Counted from the stretch's first letter, positions 51,231 through 60,292 are shown. The stretch: 64,000 nt of DNA from Oceanicaulis sp. HLUCCA04 (GCA_001314625.1 LJSH01000004.1:112039-176038); one strand, 5' to 3'. The notes: a model not told the origin generated them from the letters alone. Numbers and translations are program-made.

Positions 51231-51867
51231 TACTTGATATTATCGGAATATATTCCTGTGCCAAGCGGATTGGGCAGCAATCCCGGGCTCGGATTCCCGC
51301 TCCCCCCGTGCAGAGGCAAACCTGCGGTGGCTTTGTCCTATCTCTCGCTCGGTGGCATGGGTCGCCCGGACCTCGCTGACGCTCGGCCGGACGATGACAA
51401 AGTGGAGATAGCTCAAAATTGTCATGGCCCGGTTTATCCGGGCCGCCCATGCCTGAGGTATGCCGCTTTGACTTGCGTTCGTTGTTGGAGACAGCCCGAT
51501 TTATCCCACCTCGTTGAGTCCGCCCGTATGATTTGCGTCCCGGTTCATGGGACGGCCAGTGCTCGCGACGCGGCTGATGACGGACCGGGGGCAGGCTGAG
51601 CGGCTTGCCGCTCCAGGTGTCCGGCGCGCGGTCTCAACTGGCCCCGCAGAAGCCGGTTCACTGCGCCCCTGTGGTGCTTAATGGGGATACGGCCAAAAGG
51701 CATTTTCAGCTCCGCCAGCAGCGGATAGCCCGACCGGGCATGAGACGTCCGCCTTCAGAGTGAAAACACATTGCGCCCGGCATGCCGGGCTATCCGCTGC
51801 GCCGTCCCGCCCCTTGCCGTAGAAATCCGGCGAGAGGATGGTCCTGTGCGTAACGGTCCGCCAACCC
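51231..51867. other. Repeat-rich gene-free stretch
   Basis: About 640 bp without a convincing gene. It contains several dispersed-repeat-like palindromes: a CTATCTC...GAGATAG pair around 51340-51418 enclosing a TCGCCCGGACCTCGCTGACG-type stretch, GGCCCGG (51426-51432) with CCGGGCC (51438-51444), and GAGCGGC (51598-51604) with GCCGCTC (51607-51613). A 15-bp inverted repeat is at 51718-51800. These resemble intergenic repeats known from alphaproteobacteria. Confidence 0.5.
51718..51800. repeat. 15-bp inverted repeat with 53-bp spacer
   Basis: GCAGCGGATAGCCCG (51718-51732) and its exact inverse CGGGCTATCCGCTGC (51786-51800), separated by 53 bp that contain smaller CCGGGCATG/GCCCGGCATGC repeats. 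It could be a small non-coding repeat element or a decayed one; no transposase is present. Confidence 0.5.
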
Positions 51868-52062
51868 TCAAAAATCGTGGGCGATGCCCTTTTTCTCCCA
51901 GTCGCCATAGCGGGTGGGTTCGGGGCCTCTGGGGCCGCCCAGCTCTTCGGGCAGCGCCTCTTGCGTTTGCGCCGCTTTGCGGCGCGCTTCAGCTTCGGCA
52001 AGCGCACGCTTGGCCGCGTCGCTTATCGGCTTGATCGCATCTTGTGAAATGTCATCGCTCAT
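51868..52062 (-). CDS. SdhAF4/DUF1674-like protein
   Basis: A 64-aa protein ending [19 protein letters not shown], the conserved C-terminus of the DUF1674/SdhAF4 family. In eukaryotes and some bacteria this factor binds the flavoprotein subunit of succinate dehydrogenase and helps its assembly. The N-terminal half is Ala/Glu-rich and helical. It is divergent from htpX. Confidence 0.85.
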   Translation of the reverse strand: MSDDISQDAIKPISDAAKRALAEAEARRKAAQTQEALPEELGGPRGPEPTRYGDWEKKGIAHDF

Positions 52063-52145
52063 ACCAGATATCTAGTCGCGCCAGCGGCCACGTGCCAGTG
52101 CGCACTGCTCACCTTCGCGAGTTTTCAAATGAACAGGGCTTCCCC

Positions 52146-53099
52146 ATGACCGCAAACACGATGCGCACCTTTATCCTGCTCGCTGCCCTGACCGGCCTGT
52201 TCGGCGCGGTGGGATATCTGATCGGCGGGCCGGGCGGCGCGATGATCGCGCTGATCATTGCCGGCGCCCTGAACGTGCTGGCGTGGTGGAATTCGGACAA
52301 GATGGTGCTGAAAATGCACGGCGCGCGCGAGATTGCTCCCAACGAGGCCGATCCGGCTTTGCGCCGGTTTGCCGAGGACACGATTGCGATGGCTGACCGC
52401 GCGCACATGCCGCGTCCGCGCGTCTATGTCATCGACACGCCCCAGCCCAACGCCTTTGCCACGGGCCGCGATCCCCGCAATGCCGCCGTGGCGGCCACAA
52501 CCGGGCTTCTGGCGCGGCTGACGCGCGACGAAGTGGCCGGCGTGATGGCGCACGAGCTCGCTCATGTGAAAAACCGCGATACGCTGACCATGACGGTGAC
52601 AGCCACGCTCGCCGGTGCCATCGGCTTTCTGGCCAATTTCGCTCTTTTCTTCGGGGGTGGAAATGGCCGGGGCGGGCTGATCGGCGCGATTGCGCTGGCG
52701 ATCTTCGCGCCGATGGCGGCCGGTCTTGTCCAGATGGCGATCTCGCGTTCGCGCGAATACGAGGCGGACCGGGTGGGCGCGGAAATTTCGGGCAATCCGA
52801 TGTCGCTGGCCGCAGCGCTGGAGAAGATCGAGCGCGGCGCGCGCACCACGCTCAACCCGTCTGCGGAGCGCAACCCCGCCACCGCCCACATGTTCATCAT
52901 CAATCCCCTGAACGGCCAAGGGGCCAACAATCTGTTCTCCACCCACCCCGCGACGGCCAACCGCATCGCCCGGCTGCGCCAGATGGCGGGCGCGGGGCGT
53001 TATCCGGGCGGGCCGTGGGGCGAGGAAGGGCCGTGGTCACGCGGGCCAGCGGTCTCGCGCTCTGATGACCCGGACCGCTTTGGCGGGCCCTGGGGGTAG
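52146..53099 (+). CDS. htpX: Membrane zinc metalloprotease HtpX
   Basis: A 317-aa inner-membrane M48 protease involved in quality control of membrane proteins under stress. Two helices open the protein (about 8-45), the zinc motif is [12 protein letters not shown] (HExxH), the second helix pair follows, and the third ligand Glu is in [13 protein letters not shown]. The C-terminus is Gly/Pro/Trp-rich. The ATG at 52146 (or 52161) is chosen because the first helix follows it; the frame is open upstream without support. Confidence 0.94.
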   Translation: MTANTMRTFILLAALTGLFGAVGYLIGGPGGAMIALIIAGALNVLAWWNSDKMVLKMHGAREIAPNEADPALRRFAEDTIAMADRAHMPRPRVYVIDTPQPNAFATGRDPRNAAVAATTGLLARLTRDEVAGVMAHELAHVKNRDTLTMTVTATLAGAIGFLANFALFFGGGNGRGGLIGAIALAIFAPMAAGLVQMAISRSREYEADRVGAEISGNPMSLAAALEKIERGARTTLNPSAERNPATAHMFIINPLNGQGANNLFSTHPATANRIARLRQMAGAGRYPGGPWGEEGPWSRGPAVSRSDDPDRFGGPWG

Positions 53100-53111
53100 G
53101 GCTCAATAGCA

Positions 53112-53138
53112 AAGGGCCGCTCTTTTGGAGCGGCCCTT
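53112..53138. terminator. Hairpin after htpX
   Basis: Perfect 11-bp stem AAGGGCCGCTC (53112-53122) and GAGCGGCCCTT (53128-53138), 5-nt TTTTG loop. It lies 13 bp after the htpX stop. The T-tail is poor, so it may be a terminator or a simple stabilising hairpin. Confidence 0.6.
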
Positions 53139-53261
53139 CGGGCTGGACGGCGGCGGGAGGTGCCGCCCTGCCTTGTGCCTGGCCCCCTGCCAGTCCGCCT
53201 CCGGGGATTGGGCGGGGAGGAGACGGGTGACAGAGGACCAGGCCGGTGTCAGGAACTCACC

Positions 53262-53867
53262 CTATTTCCAGGGATCGCTCTCTTCACCGTCTTCTTCATC
53301 GGTGTCGTCGTAATCGTCGGACTCCTCGTCCTCGGATTCTTCGTCATCACCGTGATCATCACCGTACTCGTCCGCATAGGCGAGCTTTTCGGCCTCGTTT
53401 TCAAACGAATGGCTGTTCGGCTCAGGCGCCTCGCCGGTGTACTCACCCTTGTCCTCATCATCGGTGAAGGACTTTTCAGGCGACGGCTCGTACGGCTCGT
53501 CGGGCACTTCGTCCAGATCAGCCGGCTCACTGTCGGCGAGCGGATCGTCGTCCATCGGATCTTCGGTCATGGGCTCATCCATGACGGGATCGTCCGTCTC
53601 GGGCTGTTCATACATGTACTCGGACTCGGACTCACCCTCGCCTTGCGTGGCAACGCGCCAGGTGGCGTACTCTTCCTCGTTCAGCTCACCGTCAAGATCG
53701 ACGTCATAGAGCGTGAACTCGGCTTCGGAGGTGGCCGGGTCAATCGCCTGGACTTCGCTCAGGCTGACCGAACCATCGTCATTGGCGTCAGCATCCTCAA
53801 ACGGAGTCGCGAAAGCCGTGCCGGCCAGCGCGAGAGCCGAAACGCCAGAAATCAGAAATGTCTTCAT
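53262..53867 (-). CDS. Exported EF-hand protein with a very acidic tail
   Basis: A 201-aa exported protein. Signal peptide ends AFAT. Two EF-hand loops are visible: DADANDDGSVSLSE and DVDLDGELNEEE, both with the Asp/Asn pattern for calcium. From about residue 70 to the end the protein is dominated by Asp and Glu with Pro, Ser and Tyr (for example YGDDHGDDEESEDEESDDYD), with no clear fold. It probably binds calcium in the periplasm or outside; its role is unknown. The start at 53865-53867 follows GAGGA. Confidence 0.8.
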   Translation of the reverse strand: MKTFLISGVSALALAGTAFATPFEDADANDDGSVSLSEVQAIDPATSEAEFTLYDVDLDGELNEEEYATWRVATQGEGESESEYMYEQPETDDPVMDEPMTEDPMDDDPLADSEPADLDEVPDEPYEPSPEKSFTDDEDKGEYTGEAPEPNSHSFENEAEKLAYADEYGDDHGDDEESEDEESDDYDDTDEEDGEESDPWK

Positions 53868-54106
53868 GTCTGTCATTCCTCTATTGCGCCGGTCCGTCAT
53901 TGCGGGGGAAGCGGGGGCAGACCGGCCAGACACCCCATCAATGCGGCGGCGCTTCGAATCGTTCCCGGTGGCGGTGCACAAAAGCGCAGCCGCCCTTCCA
54001 CCGGTGAGATATGGATAACGAATTGTTATCGAGAACAGGCGATTAGGAGGGATGGAAGTGTGCGCGGCAGGTGAGCGCGCGCATTGGACGAACCGGGCAT
54101 CAACTC

Positions 54107-54460
54107 ATGAAGGCGCCTTATCAGAGCAAAGCTGTCTGGCCGTTGGCGCTGATGCTGACGCTGGTGTGTCTTGGTCCCGTCGCGCTGATGCTTGCCCCGC
54201 CCGCAACGGGAACAATGCTGGCAATCTATGGGCCGGGCATGTCGGCGCGCGAGACCTTGCTGGCTGCATCGGCTGCGGGTGCGCGCGCCGCCGAACCGCT
54301 GGCAGGCGGCATTATGGTGCGTGCCGAAATGCCTGCCACGGCGCTCGGCCCGTCCGGTGCCTCAGCGCTGCGCGCGCAGGGCGCCCTTCTTGTAATAGCC
54401 CCAATAGCAGGCTGGGCGTGTCCACCCGGACCGTCCCCGTCCGAGGAGAACCGGCAATGA
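54107..54460 (+). CDS. Hypothetical protein coupled to a chemoreceptor
   Basis: A 117-aa protein with one hydrophobic segment (about 11-31), then an Ala/Gly-rich stretch (ARETLLAASAAGARAAEPLA). I do not recognise a family. Its stop TGA overlaps the ATG of the chemoreceptor gene (ATGA), so the two are translationally coupled, which supports that it is real and works with that receptor. The start is not firm because no clear ribosome site is seen. Confidence 0.6.
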   Translation: MKAPYQSKAVWPLALMLTLVCLGPVALMLAPPATGTMLAIYGPGMSARETLLAASAAGARAAEPLAGGIMVRAEMPATALGPSGASALRAQGALLVIAPIAGWACPPGPSPSEENRQ

Positions 54461-55917
54461 CGCGTATCGATTCTGTAAGAGAACAGTCCCAGCGGGTCTT
54501 GCTGGTCCTTCTGGGCGTGTTCGTGGTGGTGTATGGGGCGAGCGCCGCTGTGATCGCACCCGGCAGGCTGGTTGCGGGTGTGATTTTCCTGGCATTGGTG
54601 GCAGGCGTGTCCTTTGCGGCCTGGCGCAGCGCGCCGCAGGCCGCTTCCACACGCATGACGATTGCGGCCGCGCTCATCGGCTTTCCGGCGGCCCTGACAT
54701 GGATGGCGTCGGGCACCGCGCTGCAGCTCGACATGCATATGCTGTTCTTTGCTATGCTGGCCGGTGCGACGCTGCTTTGCGACTGGCGGGCTGTGCTGGC
54801 TGCGGCTGCGGTGACAGCCTTCCACCATCTCGTGCTGAATTTTGCGCTGCCCTTTGCTGTGTTCCCTGACGGGGCGAATTTCGGCCGGGTGCTGCTGCAT
54901 GCGGTTGTGGTGATTGTGCAGACCGGTGCGCTGGTCTGGCTGTGCCAACGGATCACGTCGGCACTGGATAATGCCGGGATGGCGATTGCGGAGGCCGAGG
55001 CAGCCAATCTGCAAGCGCGCCAGCTTGCCGAGGCAGACCGCGAGCGCTCGCAGGCGATCGAGGCCAGCCGGGAAGCGGTGAACAGTATTGCCAACGCGTT
55101 TGAGCAGCGCGTGGCCGATGTTCTGGGTGAATTGCGCGCGGTATCGGGCGAGATGGAGGCGCTGGCAGGCGAGTTGCGCCAGGATGCCGGTTCGACCCGG
55201 CAGGGCGCGCGAGATGCAGCCGGCAAGTCAGCCGAGACATCGGCCCATTTTGAAGCGGTAGCCGCTGCGGCGCAGGAGCTGGCGGCGTCTATCAGCGAAG
55301 TCTCGCGCATCATGGAAAATGCCGACACCGTGTCTGCCCGCGCGACCGAGGAAGCGGTCAGGGCCAGCTCGTCCATGCGCGAGCTCGACAAGGCTGGACG
55401 CGAGGTTCAGACCATCGCCGGGCTGGTTGCCGATATCGCAGAACAGACCAACCTTCTGGCGTTGAACGCGACTATCGAGGCCGCCCGTGCCGGTGAAGCG
55501 GGCAAAGGCTTTGCGGTCGTGGCCAGCGAAGTGAAGGCGCTGGCCGAGCAGACCTCCAAGGCGACATCGGATATCCGTACGCGCGTCGAGGCGATCAGCT
55601 CGGCGTCCAGCGGTGCTGGCGAGGCATTGTCGCGTATCTCCGGCATCATCGAGGAAGTGCGCGCGACGTCGGCGAGTGCCCGCGGCGCATTTGGTGAGCA
55701 ATCGGGCGCCACTGGAGAGATTGCGCAGCTTGCCGAGCGGGCGGCGGCGTCAACCAGTGGCATCAATGCGCGCATAGAAGGTGTCAACACAGCGGCCGAG
55801 CGCACGCACCTGGCCGCCGACCGGTTTGCCGGCTCCTCGAAAGCCCTCAGCTATGCTGCCGAACGTCTGGGCAGTGAGCTGGCAGGCTTTCGCGAGGCCT
55901 TGCGTGACGCGTCCTAG
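54457..55917 (+). CDS. Methyl-accepting chemotaxis protein, multi-helix membrane type
   Basis: A 486-aa chemoreceptor. The N-terminal 175 residues hold about six membrane helices (including LDMHMLFFAMLAGATLLCDW and VTAFHHLVLNF) rather than the usual two helices around a periplasmic domain. The C-terminal part is coiled-coil with the highly conserved hairpin tip IAEQTNLLALNATIEAARAG and GFAVVASEVKALAEQ, so it should couple to CheA/CheW. Sensing may occur within the membrane. It is coupled to the small gene upstream and overlaps the end of the convergent lipoprotein gene by 4 bp. Confidence 0.92.
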   Translation: MTRIDSVREQSQRVLLVLLGVFVVVYGASAAVIAPGRLVAGVIFLALVAGVSFAAWRSAPQAASTRMTIAAALIGFPAALTWMASGTALQLDMHMLFFAMLAGATLLCDWRAVLAAAAVTAFHHLVLNFALPFAVFPDGANFGRVLLHAVVVIVQTGALVWLCQRITSALDNAGMAIAEAEAANLQARQLAEADRERSQAIEASREAVNSIANAFEQRVADVLGELRAVSGEMEALAGELRQDAGSTRQGARDAAGKSAETSAHFEAVAAAAQELAASISEVSRIMENADTVSARATEEAVRASSSMRELDKAGREVQTIAGLVADIAEQTNLLALNATIEAARAGEAGKGFAVVASEVKALAEQTSKATSDIRTRVEAISSASSGAGEALSRISGIIEEVRATSASARGAFGEQSGATGEIAQLAERAAASTSGINARIEGVNTAAERTHLAADRFAGSSKALSYAAERLGSELAGFREALRDAS

Positions 55918-56402
55918 CCGATCGGCGCAGGCGTCTGGAAGGTAGAGCTGCAGGCATCGGTCAGCCGCCATTCGCCGTCGATCTGGCGGAAATGGCAGCG
56001 CGCATGGTCGCGGGCCGGTGTGCCCAGATTGGCCTCGGTCACGCCTTCGGGATTGAGGCTCTGGAAGCGCCCGTTCGGGAAGACATAGGAAATGCGTTCG
56101 GTCGGTGAGACGGCCTGTTCATACACGCATAGCGGGGGCTGCATCAGCACGGTGCGAACCGAATAATCGCCCATGCGCTGGCCGAAAATCTGGTTGCGCA
56201 GCGCCGGGTCCTCGGCGCGCAGCTGGCTGGCGAGCGCCGCACTTTCGGCAGGCAGGCTGTCGGCCAGGCCGCCGGGATGACCGGCCACGATCTGTCCGAA
56301 GGCCATGCGTTCGGCGGCGTCCGCCTCGCGGCAGACCGGCGTGGTGGCACAGGCGCTGACAGCAAGGCTGCAAAGGGCGGTAACCAGGGCAAGTCGTTTC
56401 AT
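55914..56402 (-). CDS. Putative lipoprotein of unknown function
   Basis: A 162-aa exported lipoprotein: signal sequence with the lipobox AVSAC (Cys about residue 18), then an Ala-rich helical part and a C-terminal portion with LMQPPLCVYEQAVSPTERIS and CHFRQIDGEWRLTDAC, where conserved cysteines may form a disulfide. I do not recognise a family. Its ATG at 56400-56402 has GGAG about 12 nt upstream. It overlaps the chemoreceptor's 3' end by 4 bp. Confidence 0.68.
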   Translation of the reverse strand: MKRLALVTALCSLAVSACATTPVCREADAAERMAFGQIVAGHPGGLADSLPAESAALASQLRAEDPALRNQIFGQRMGDYSVRTVLMQPPLCVYEQAVSPTERISYVFPNGRFQSLNPEGVTEANLGTPARDHARCHFRQIDGEWRLTDACSSTFQTPAPIG

Positions 56403-56501
56403 GGCGCAGATCAGCTCCGTTGACGTGACAGGCGTGACAATGCCCCAGCCTGCGGGTTTCGCCAAGCGGGCCGTGTCACCGGGGCGTGTCACCGGGGCGG
56501 G

Positions 56502-57686
56502 CTAGCAGCCGCCAGCCATGGCATCGATCCAGCGTGCAACCAGAGCCACGCCTTCTTCATGGGCCACGCTGCGGCCGAGCTCTGGCATCATCGCGTCGGC
56601 ACGCAGACTTTCCATGCGGAAGGTAAAGATCGAGGCGTGGCTGTCGCCGGGCACAATGGAATAGCGCCTGTTGCCGGTGCCCCGCCCCGCCGCAATGGGC
56701 GGTTTGCACACGCCAAGCCCCGGCCCGGCCGGATCCGCCGGTTCCAGATACAGCCCCGAGGTGCGTGCATGGCCGGTGCGCGAATGGCAATGGGCGCAGT
56801 TAATGTCGATATAGGCGCGCGCCGCGCCCTCCAGTGCCAGTCCTGACAGCTCGAGTTCACCATGCCAGACGGCATTGCGCGGCGCTGCGTCTGCTTGCGG
56901 TCCGCCGGTCAGGAGGCCGGCGGCGCGCCAATGATCAAGCTGGTTCTGTTCCCCGTCAGCGTACGGATAATCGCCATTGAGATGGCGTGCGCGAGGACCG
57001 ATGGGGCGGATTTCACCATCGCTGGCATCGGTGACATGGCACTGGGCGCACTGGTTCACGTCCGGCACCTGATAGGCGAGCGCCTGGCTGCGCCCGCCCG
57101 CCTCCAGCAGCGTCAGGTCCACAAACGCGCCCGACCTGGCGAGCCGGGTAGAGCGCTGATCATCGTTCCAGACATAGGGGATGGCGGCCCAGCCCTCCTC
57201 GCGCCTCACCAGAATACGCGTCTCGATCAGGCGCACAGCCGAAAGATCGAGCGCCGCGCCGTCAAAATGGGCATTCGGGTCCAGCTCCAGCGCGACCGCA
57301 TCAAAGCTGCCTGCCGTCCGGGGATAGTAAAATGTCTTGGTGATGACCGTGCCGACCGGAAAATCGAAGGTTTCATCGTCGTGCCATTGCGCAGGCTGCG
57401 CGCCATCAGGCAGCCAGACTGTGCGCAGCTTCAGCGCATAGTCGGAGAACAATGCGGTGTTAAGCGCGTAGGGCGTGACGCCCTGTGCCAGCACCAGCCG
57501 CTCTCCCTCGATGCGAAACTGCCCCCAGTCTTCCAGCCGGGCCGGATTGCCGCTGGTATGGAAGGCCGGATCATTGTCCCAAGCTGCCATATCCACCGGC
57601 GCGGACGCAGGCGGCGTGTTGGCGGCATCATTGCCGCAGGCGGCCAGCGCAAGGGCCGCAGCAAGGAGGGCGATGGCACGCTTCAT
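56502..57686 (-). CDS. Diheme c-type cytochrome lipoprotein (SO_2930-like)
   Basis: A 394-aa exported lipoprotein (lipobox LALAAC, Cys about residue 17) with two covalent-heme motifs, CAQCH at 213-217 and CAHCH at 297-301. The layout, an N-terminal domain of about 200 residues without heme then two heme sites, matches the SO_2930-type diheme cytochrome group. It would sit in the periplasm or on an outer-facing membrane and move electrons to an unknown partner. It is 10 bp downstream of the beta-helix lipoprotein gene, the usual partner of this family. Confidence 0.87.
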   Translation of the reverse strand: MKRAIALLAAALALAACGNDAANTPPASAPVDMAAWDNDPAFHTSGNPARLEDWGQFRIEGERLVLAQGVTPYALNTALFSDYALKLRTVWLPDGAQPAQWHDDETFDFPVGTVITKTFYYPRTAGSFDAVALELDPNAHFDGAALDLSAVRLIETRILVRREEGWAAIPYVWNDDQRSTRLARSGAFVDLTLLEAGGRSQALAYQVPDVNQCAQCHVTDASDGEIRPIGPRARHLNGDYPYADGEQNQLDHWRAAGLLTGGPQADAAPRNAVWHGELELSGLALEGAARAYIDINCAHCHSRTGHARTSGLYLEPADPAGPGLGVCKPPIAAGRGTGNRRYSIVPGDSHASIFTFRMESLRADAMMPELGRSVAHEEGVALVARWIDAMAGGC

Positions 57687-57696
57687 CACTCGACGC

Positions 57697-58938
57697 CTAA
57701 AAGGGCAGCTCAACGGCTTCGCGCGGTTCGTGGCTGCAATCATGCTCGTCCGTCGCGACACGCGGATTGCCATAATCGCCAGGCCCGTCGGCATTGAGCA
57801 CCTGCGCCCCTGAGACGCACAGGCGCAAATCATCGGGCAGCGCGCCATCCACCATCCTGTCCGCGTTCACATACCCATCCCACAGCACGTCCGGGATGCG
57901 GCCCGTGGGGCCGAACAGGGCGATGCGCAGCGCCTGCAGGTCCATCCCGTCAGGATTATTGCCGCCGCCCTCGAAGCTGTTGGAATGGATGTGGATGCGT
58001 TCCGGATAGGGGTCGAAATCGCTCTCCACGCCCAGTTCGGAAAAACCCGCCGAGTGCAGCGAGGAGATGATCACGTTCGCGGTACGGTTATTGGAGACAC
58101 GGTTGTCAAAAATCTCCACATCATCATTGGAATTGACCAATATGCCCGTACCCGCCGGCACATTGGCAACCGGCGTGCCTTCATGGCCGAAATTGCGCGT
58201 GTTGTTCTCGAACACGTCATTGTCAAACACGCGCGTGCCGTGGCCGGGGCGGGGGAGGTTGGGCATGTTGAAGACCAGTATACCGCCGGTATTGTGGGTG
58301 GCGGTGTTGCCATAGACATCGGCGTTCATCGAGTTTTCGATCTCGATGCCCGCCACATTGTATTCGGCGCGGTTATTACGCACGACGATATTGTCCGACT
58401 GGCCGACATAAATGCCCGCGTCCGACGCGCCGATGGCCACCGATTCCTCGATCAGTACATTCGTCGTCAGAACCGGATAAATGCCATAGGCACCGTTATC
58501 GGTGGAGGCGCCGCTGGTCCATTCGGTGCGCACCCGGCGAATGATGACATTCTCAGACCCGGTGATTTTCAGCGCATCGCCGATGGAATCCTCGATGGCG
58601 AGGTCCTCAATGGTGAAATTGTCCGCGCTGGTGACCAGCAGGCCCTCGGCTCCGGCGCGCTGCTCGGCAAACGACAGCACCGTCTCGTCCAGCCCCGCGC
58701 CGCGTATGGTGACGTCGTCCACATTGGCCAGCGACAGGCCGCGCTCGATGATGAACACGCCGGCGGGCAGTTCGATCACGCTGCCCTCCTGCGCATCCAG
58801 CAGAGCTTCCATCAGCACGTGCTGATACTCGCGGTCAGCGTCAGTCAGGTCGCGGGTATCGCCGCCCTGCTGGCCGCAGGCCTGAAGCATGAACAGGGCT
58901 GAAAACCCCGCAAGCGCAGCGCGCCAGAATGATGACAT
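57697..58938 (-). CDS. Parallel beta-helix lipoprotein
   Basis: A 413-aa exported lipoprotein (lipobox LFMLQAC). From about residue 90 to 350 it shows right-handed beta-helix rungs with Asn/Gly/Asp repeats (for example VLIEESVAIGASDAGIYVG, NIVVRNNRAEYNVAGIEIE). This is the fold of pectate-lyase-like and carbohydrate-binding proteins. It is the usual neighbour of the diheme cytochrome gene, and the two appear to form one operon. GGGAGGACA precedes the ATG at 58938. The ligand is unknown. Confidence 0.85.
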   Translation of the reverse strand: MSSFWRAALAGFSALFMLQACGQQGGDTRDLTDADREYQHVLMEALLDAQEGSVIELPAGVFIIERGLSLANVDDVTIRGAGLDETVLSFAEQRAGAEGLLVTSADNFTIEDLAIEDSIGDALKITGSENVIIRRVRTEWTSGASTDNGAYGIYPVLTTNVLIEESVAIGASDAGIYVGQSDNIVVRNNRAEYNVAGIEIENSMNADVYGNTATHNTGGILVFNMPNLPRPGHGTRVFDNDVFENNTRNFGHEGTPVANVPAGTGILVNSNDDVEIFDNRVSNNRTANVIISSLHSAGFSELGVESDFDPYPERIHIHSNSFEGGGNNPDGMDLQALRIALFGPTGRIPDVLWDGYVNADRMVDGALPDDLRLCVSGAQVLNADGPGDYGNPRVATDEHDCSHEPREAVELPF

Positions 58939-59060
58939 CGGATTGTCCTCCCCAGACATGGCTCGTCGAATGCGTGGAAGCGCATTTCATTGAGCGATCA
59001 GTTTGCGAGTTTATGGGCGGTAAGGGAAGGGGGTGAATTCTCTTCTGGTTGGAAGGACGT

Positions 59061-59092
59061 TCGTCACCCCCCGCCTGCGCGGGAACGACGAG
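59061..59092. repeat. Short intergenic repeat
   Basis: The stretch CGTCACCCCCCGCCTGCGCG and its following GGGAACGACG resemble the CGTCATTCCCGCGAAAGCGGG-type palindromic repeats of many proteobacterial genomes. It lies between the beta-helix gene and the rplS terminator. Only one copy is in this window; the call rests on general knowledge. Confidence 0.4.
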
Positions 59093-59105
59093 AGGAAGTT
59101 GCCAC

Positions 59106-59138
59106 AACAAAAAACGCCCACCGTTGCCGATGGGCGTT
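59106..59138 (-). terminator. Terminator of the rplS cluster
   Basis: Stem AACGCCCA (59113-59120) with TGGGCGTT (59131-59138); on the minus strand this is followed by a TTTTTTGTT tail (59106-59114). It lies 28 bp after the rplS stop codon and ends the ffh-rpsP-rimM-trmD-rplS direction of transcription. Confidence 0.85.
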
Positions 59139-59165
59139 CCTGAAGTTCCGGCAATACCGGAAAAA

Positions 59166-59549
59166 CTAGTCGCGGCTCTCGATGCCGTGGCCCGAGGTGC
59201 GCTCGGCGATACGCGCGGATTTACCGCGGCGGTCACGCAGATAGTAGAGCTTGGCGCGGCGGACATGGCCCTTGCGCTTGACTTCAATGCTCTCCAGCAG
59301 CGGGGAATAGACCGGGAAGACCCGCTCCACACCTTCGCCGAAGGAGATCTTGCGCACGGTGAAGCTCTCATTGAGCCCGCCGCCGCTGCGCGCAATGCAG
59401 ACGCCTTCAAAGCGCTGCACACGCTCGCGCTCGCCTTCACGGATGCGCACGCCGACGATCAGCGTGTCACCGGCGGAAAATTCCGGAATGGTTTTCTCGC
59501 CAAGAACGCGCGCGGCTTCTTCCTGTTCGAGCTTCTGAATGAGGTTCAT
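59166..59549 (-). CDS. rplS: 50S ribosomal protein L19
   Basis: A 127-aa ribosomal protein at the subunit interface. It shows [36 protein letters not shown], and [20 protein letters not shown], all standard for L19. Its ATG overlaps the last base of the trmD stop (TAATG), so the two are coupled. It ends the cluster before a terminator. Confidence 0.97.
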   Translation of the reverse strand: MNLIQKLEQEEAARVLGEKTIPEFSAGDTLIVGVRIREGERERVQRFEGVCIARSGGGLNESFTVRKISFGEGVERVFPVYSPLLESIEVKRKGHVRRAKLYYLRDRRGKSARIAERTSGHGIESRD

Positions 59550-60250
59550 TACGTCTCTCCATCCCGCCGCTGATATCTCGCCCAGAGATCCGGACGGCGG
59601 TCCTGCGTTGCCTGTTCTGCCTGCTCGCGCCGCCAGCTTGCGACCTTACCATGGTCGCCGCCCAGCAGCACTCCGGGGATCTCCCGCCCCTCCCACACCC
59701 GCGGGCGGGTGTATTGGGGGTATTCGAGGAGATCACCCTCGAAACTTTCATCCGTCGTCGAGGCCATTTTGCCCAGTACGCCGGGGAGCAATCGCACGCA
59801 CGCCTCGATGACGTATTGCGCGGGTATCTCTCCACCGGCAAGGACGGCATCGCCGACGCTTACCTCTTCCATGCCGCGCGCCTCGATGACTCTCTGGTCG
59901 AAGCCCTCAAAGCGCCCGCATACCAAAATCACGCCCGGCCCGCCGGCCCACTCTCGGACCCTGCCTTGAGTAAGCGGTTTGCCGCGCGGTGTCAGGCAGA
60001 TGAGGGGGCGATCATTACGCTCCACACTGTCTGCCGCCTCCGCAATCACATCCGGGCGCAGCACCATTCCAGGGCCGCCGCCAGCGGGGGTGTCATCAAC
60101 GGAGGCGTGCTTATGACGGGAAAATGACCGGATGTCCACCGTCTCTAGCGCCCATTTGCCCTCTTTGAGTGCAGTGCCGATCAGCGACACGCCAAGCGCG
60201 CCGGGAAAGGCTTCCGGATAGAGGGTCAGGACAGTGGCGGTGAAGGTCAT
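59549..60250 (-). CDS. trmD: tRNA (guanine37-N1)-methyltransferase
   Basis: A 233-aa SPOUT-class enzyme that methylates G37 of tRNAs, preventing frameshifts. Trefoil-knot motifs include [32 protein letters not shown], and [14 protein letters not shown]; the C-terminal domain has [18 protein letters not shown]. It is coupled to rplS and lies 42 bp downstream of an unknown exported protein that separates it from rimM. Confidence 0.97.
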   Translation of the reverse strand: MTFTATVLTLYPEAFPGALGVSLIGTALKEGKWALETVDIRSFSRHKHASVDDTPAGGGPGMVLRPDVIAEAADSVERNDRPLICLTPRGKPLTQGRVREWAGGPGVILVCGRFEGFDQRVIEARGMEEVSVGDAVLAGGEIPAQYVIEACVRLLPGVLGKMASTTDESFEGDLLEYPQYTRPRVWEGREIPGVLLGGDHGKVASWRREQAEQATQDRRPDLWARYQRRDGET

Positions 60251-60292
60251 GGGAGGGGGTGTATGCGCCAGCAGACGCGTAGGGGCAAGACC

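Noticed and set aside
51234-51599. A 121-codon plus-strand open frame in the gap after the nuclease gene
   Set aside because: Reads through repeat-like palindromes, has no ribosome site and no recognisable protein features.
54312-55391. A 359-codon minus-strand open frame across the chemoreceptor
   Set aside because: Antisense to the highly conserved receptor signalling region; no start site or family.
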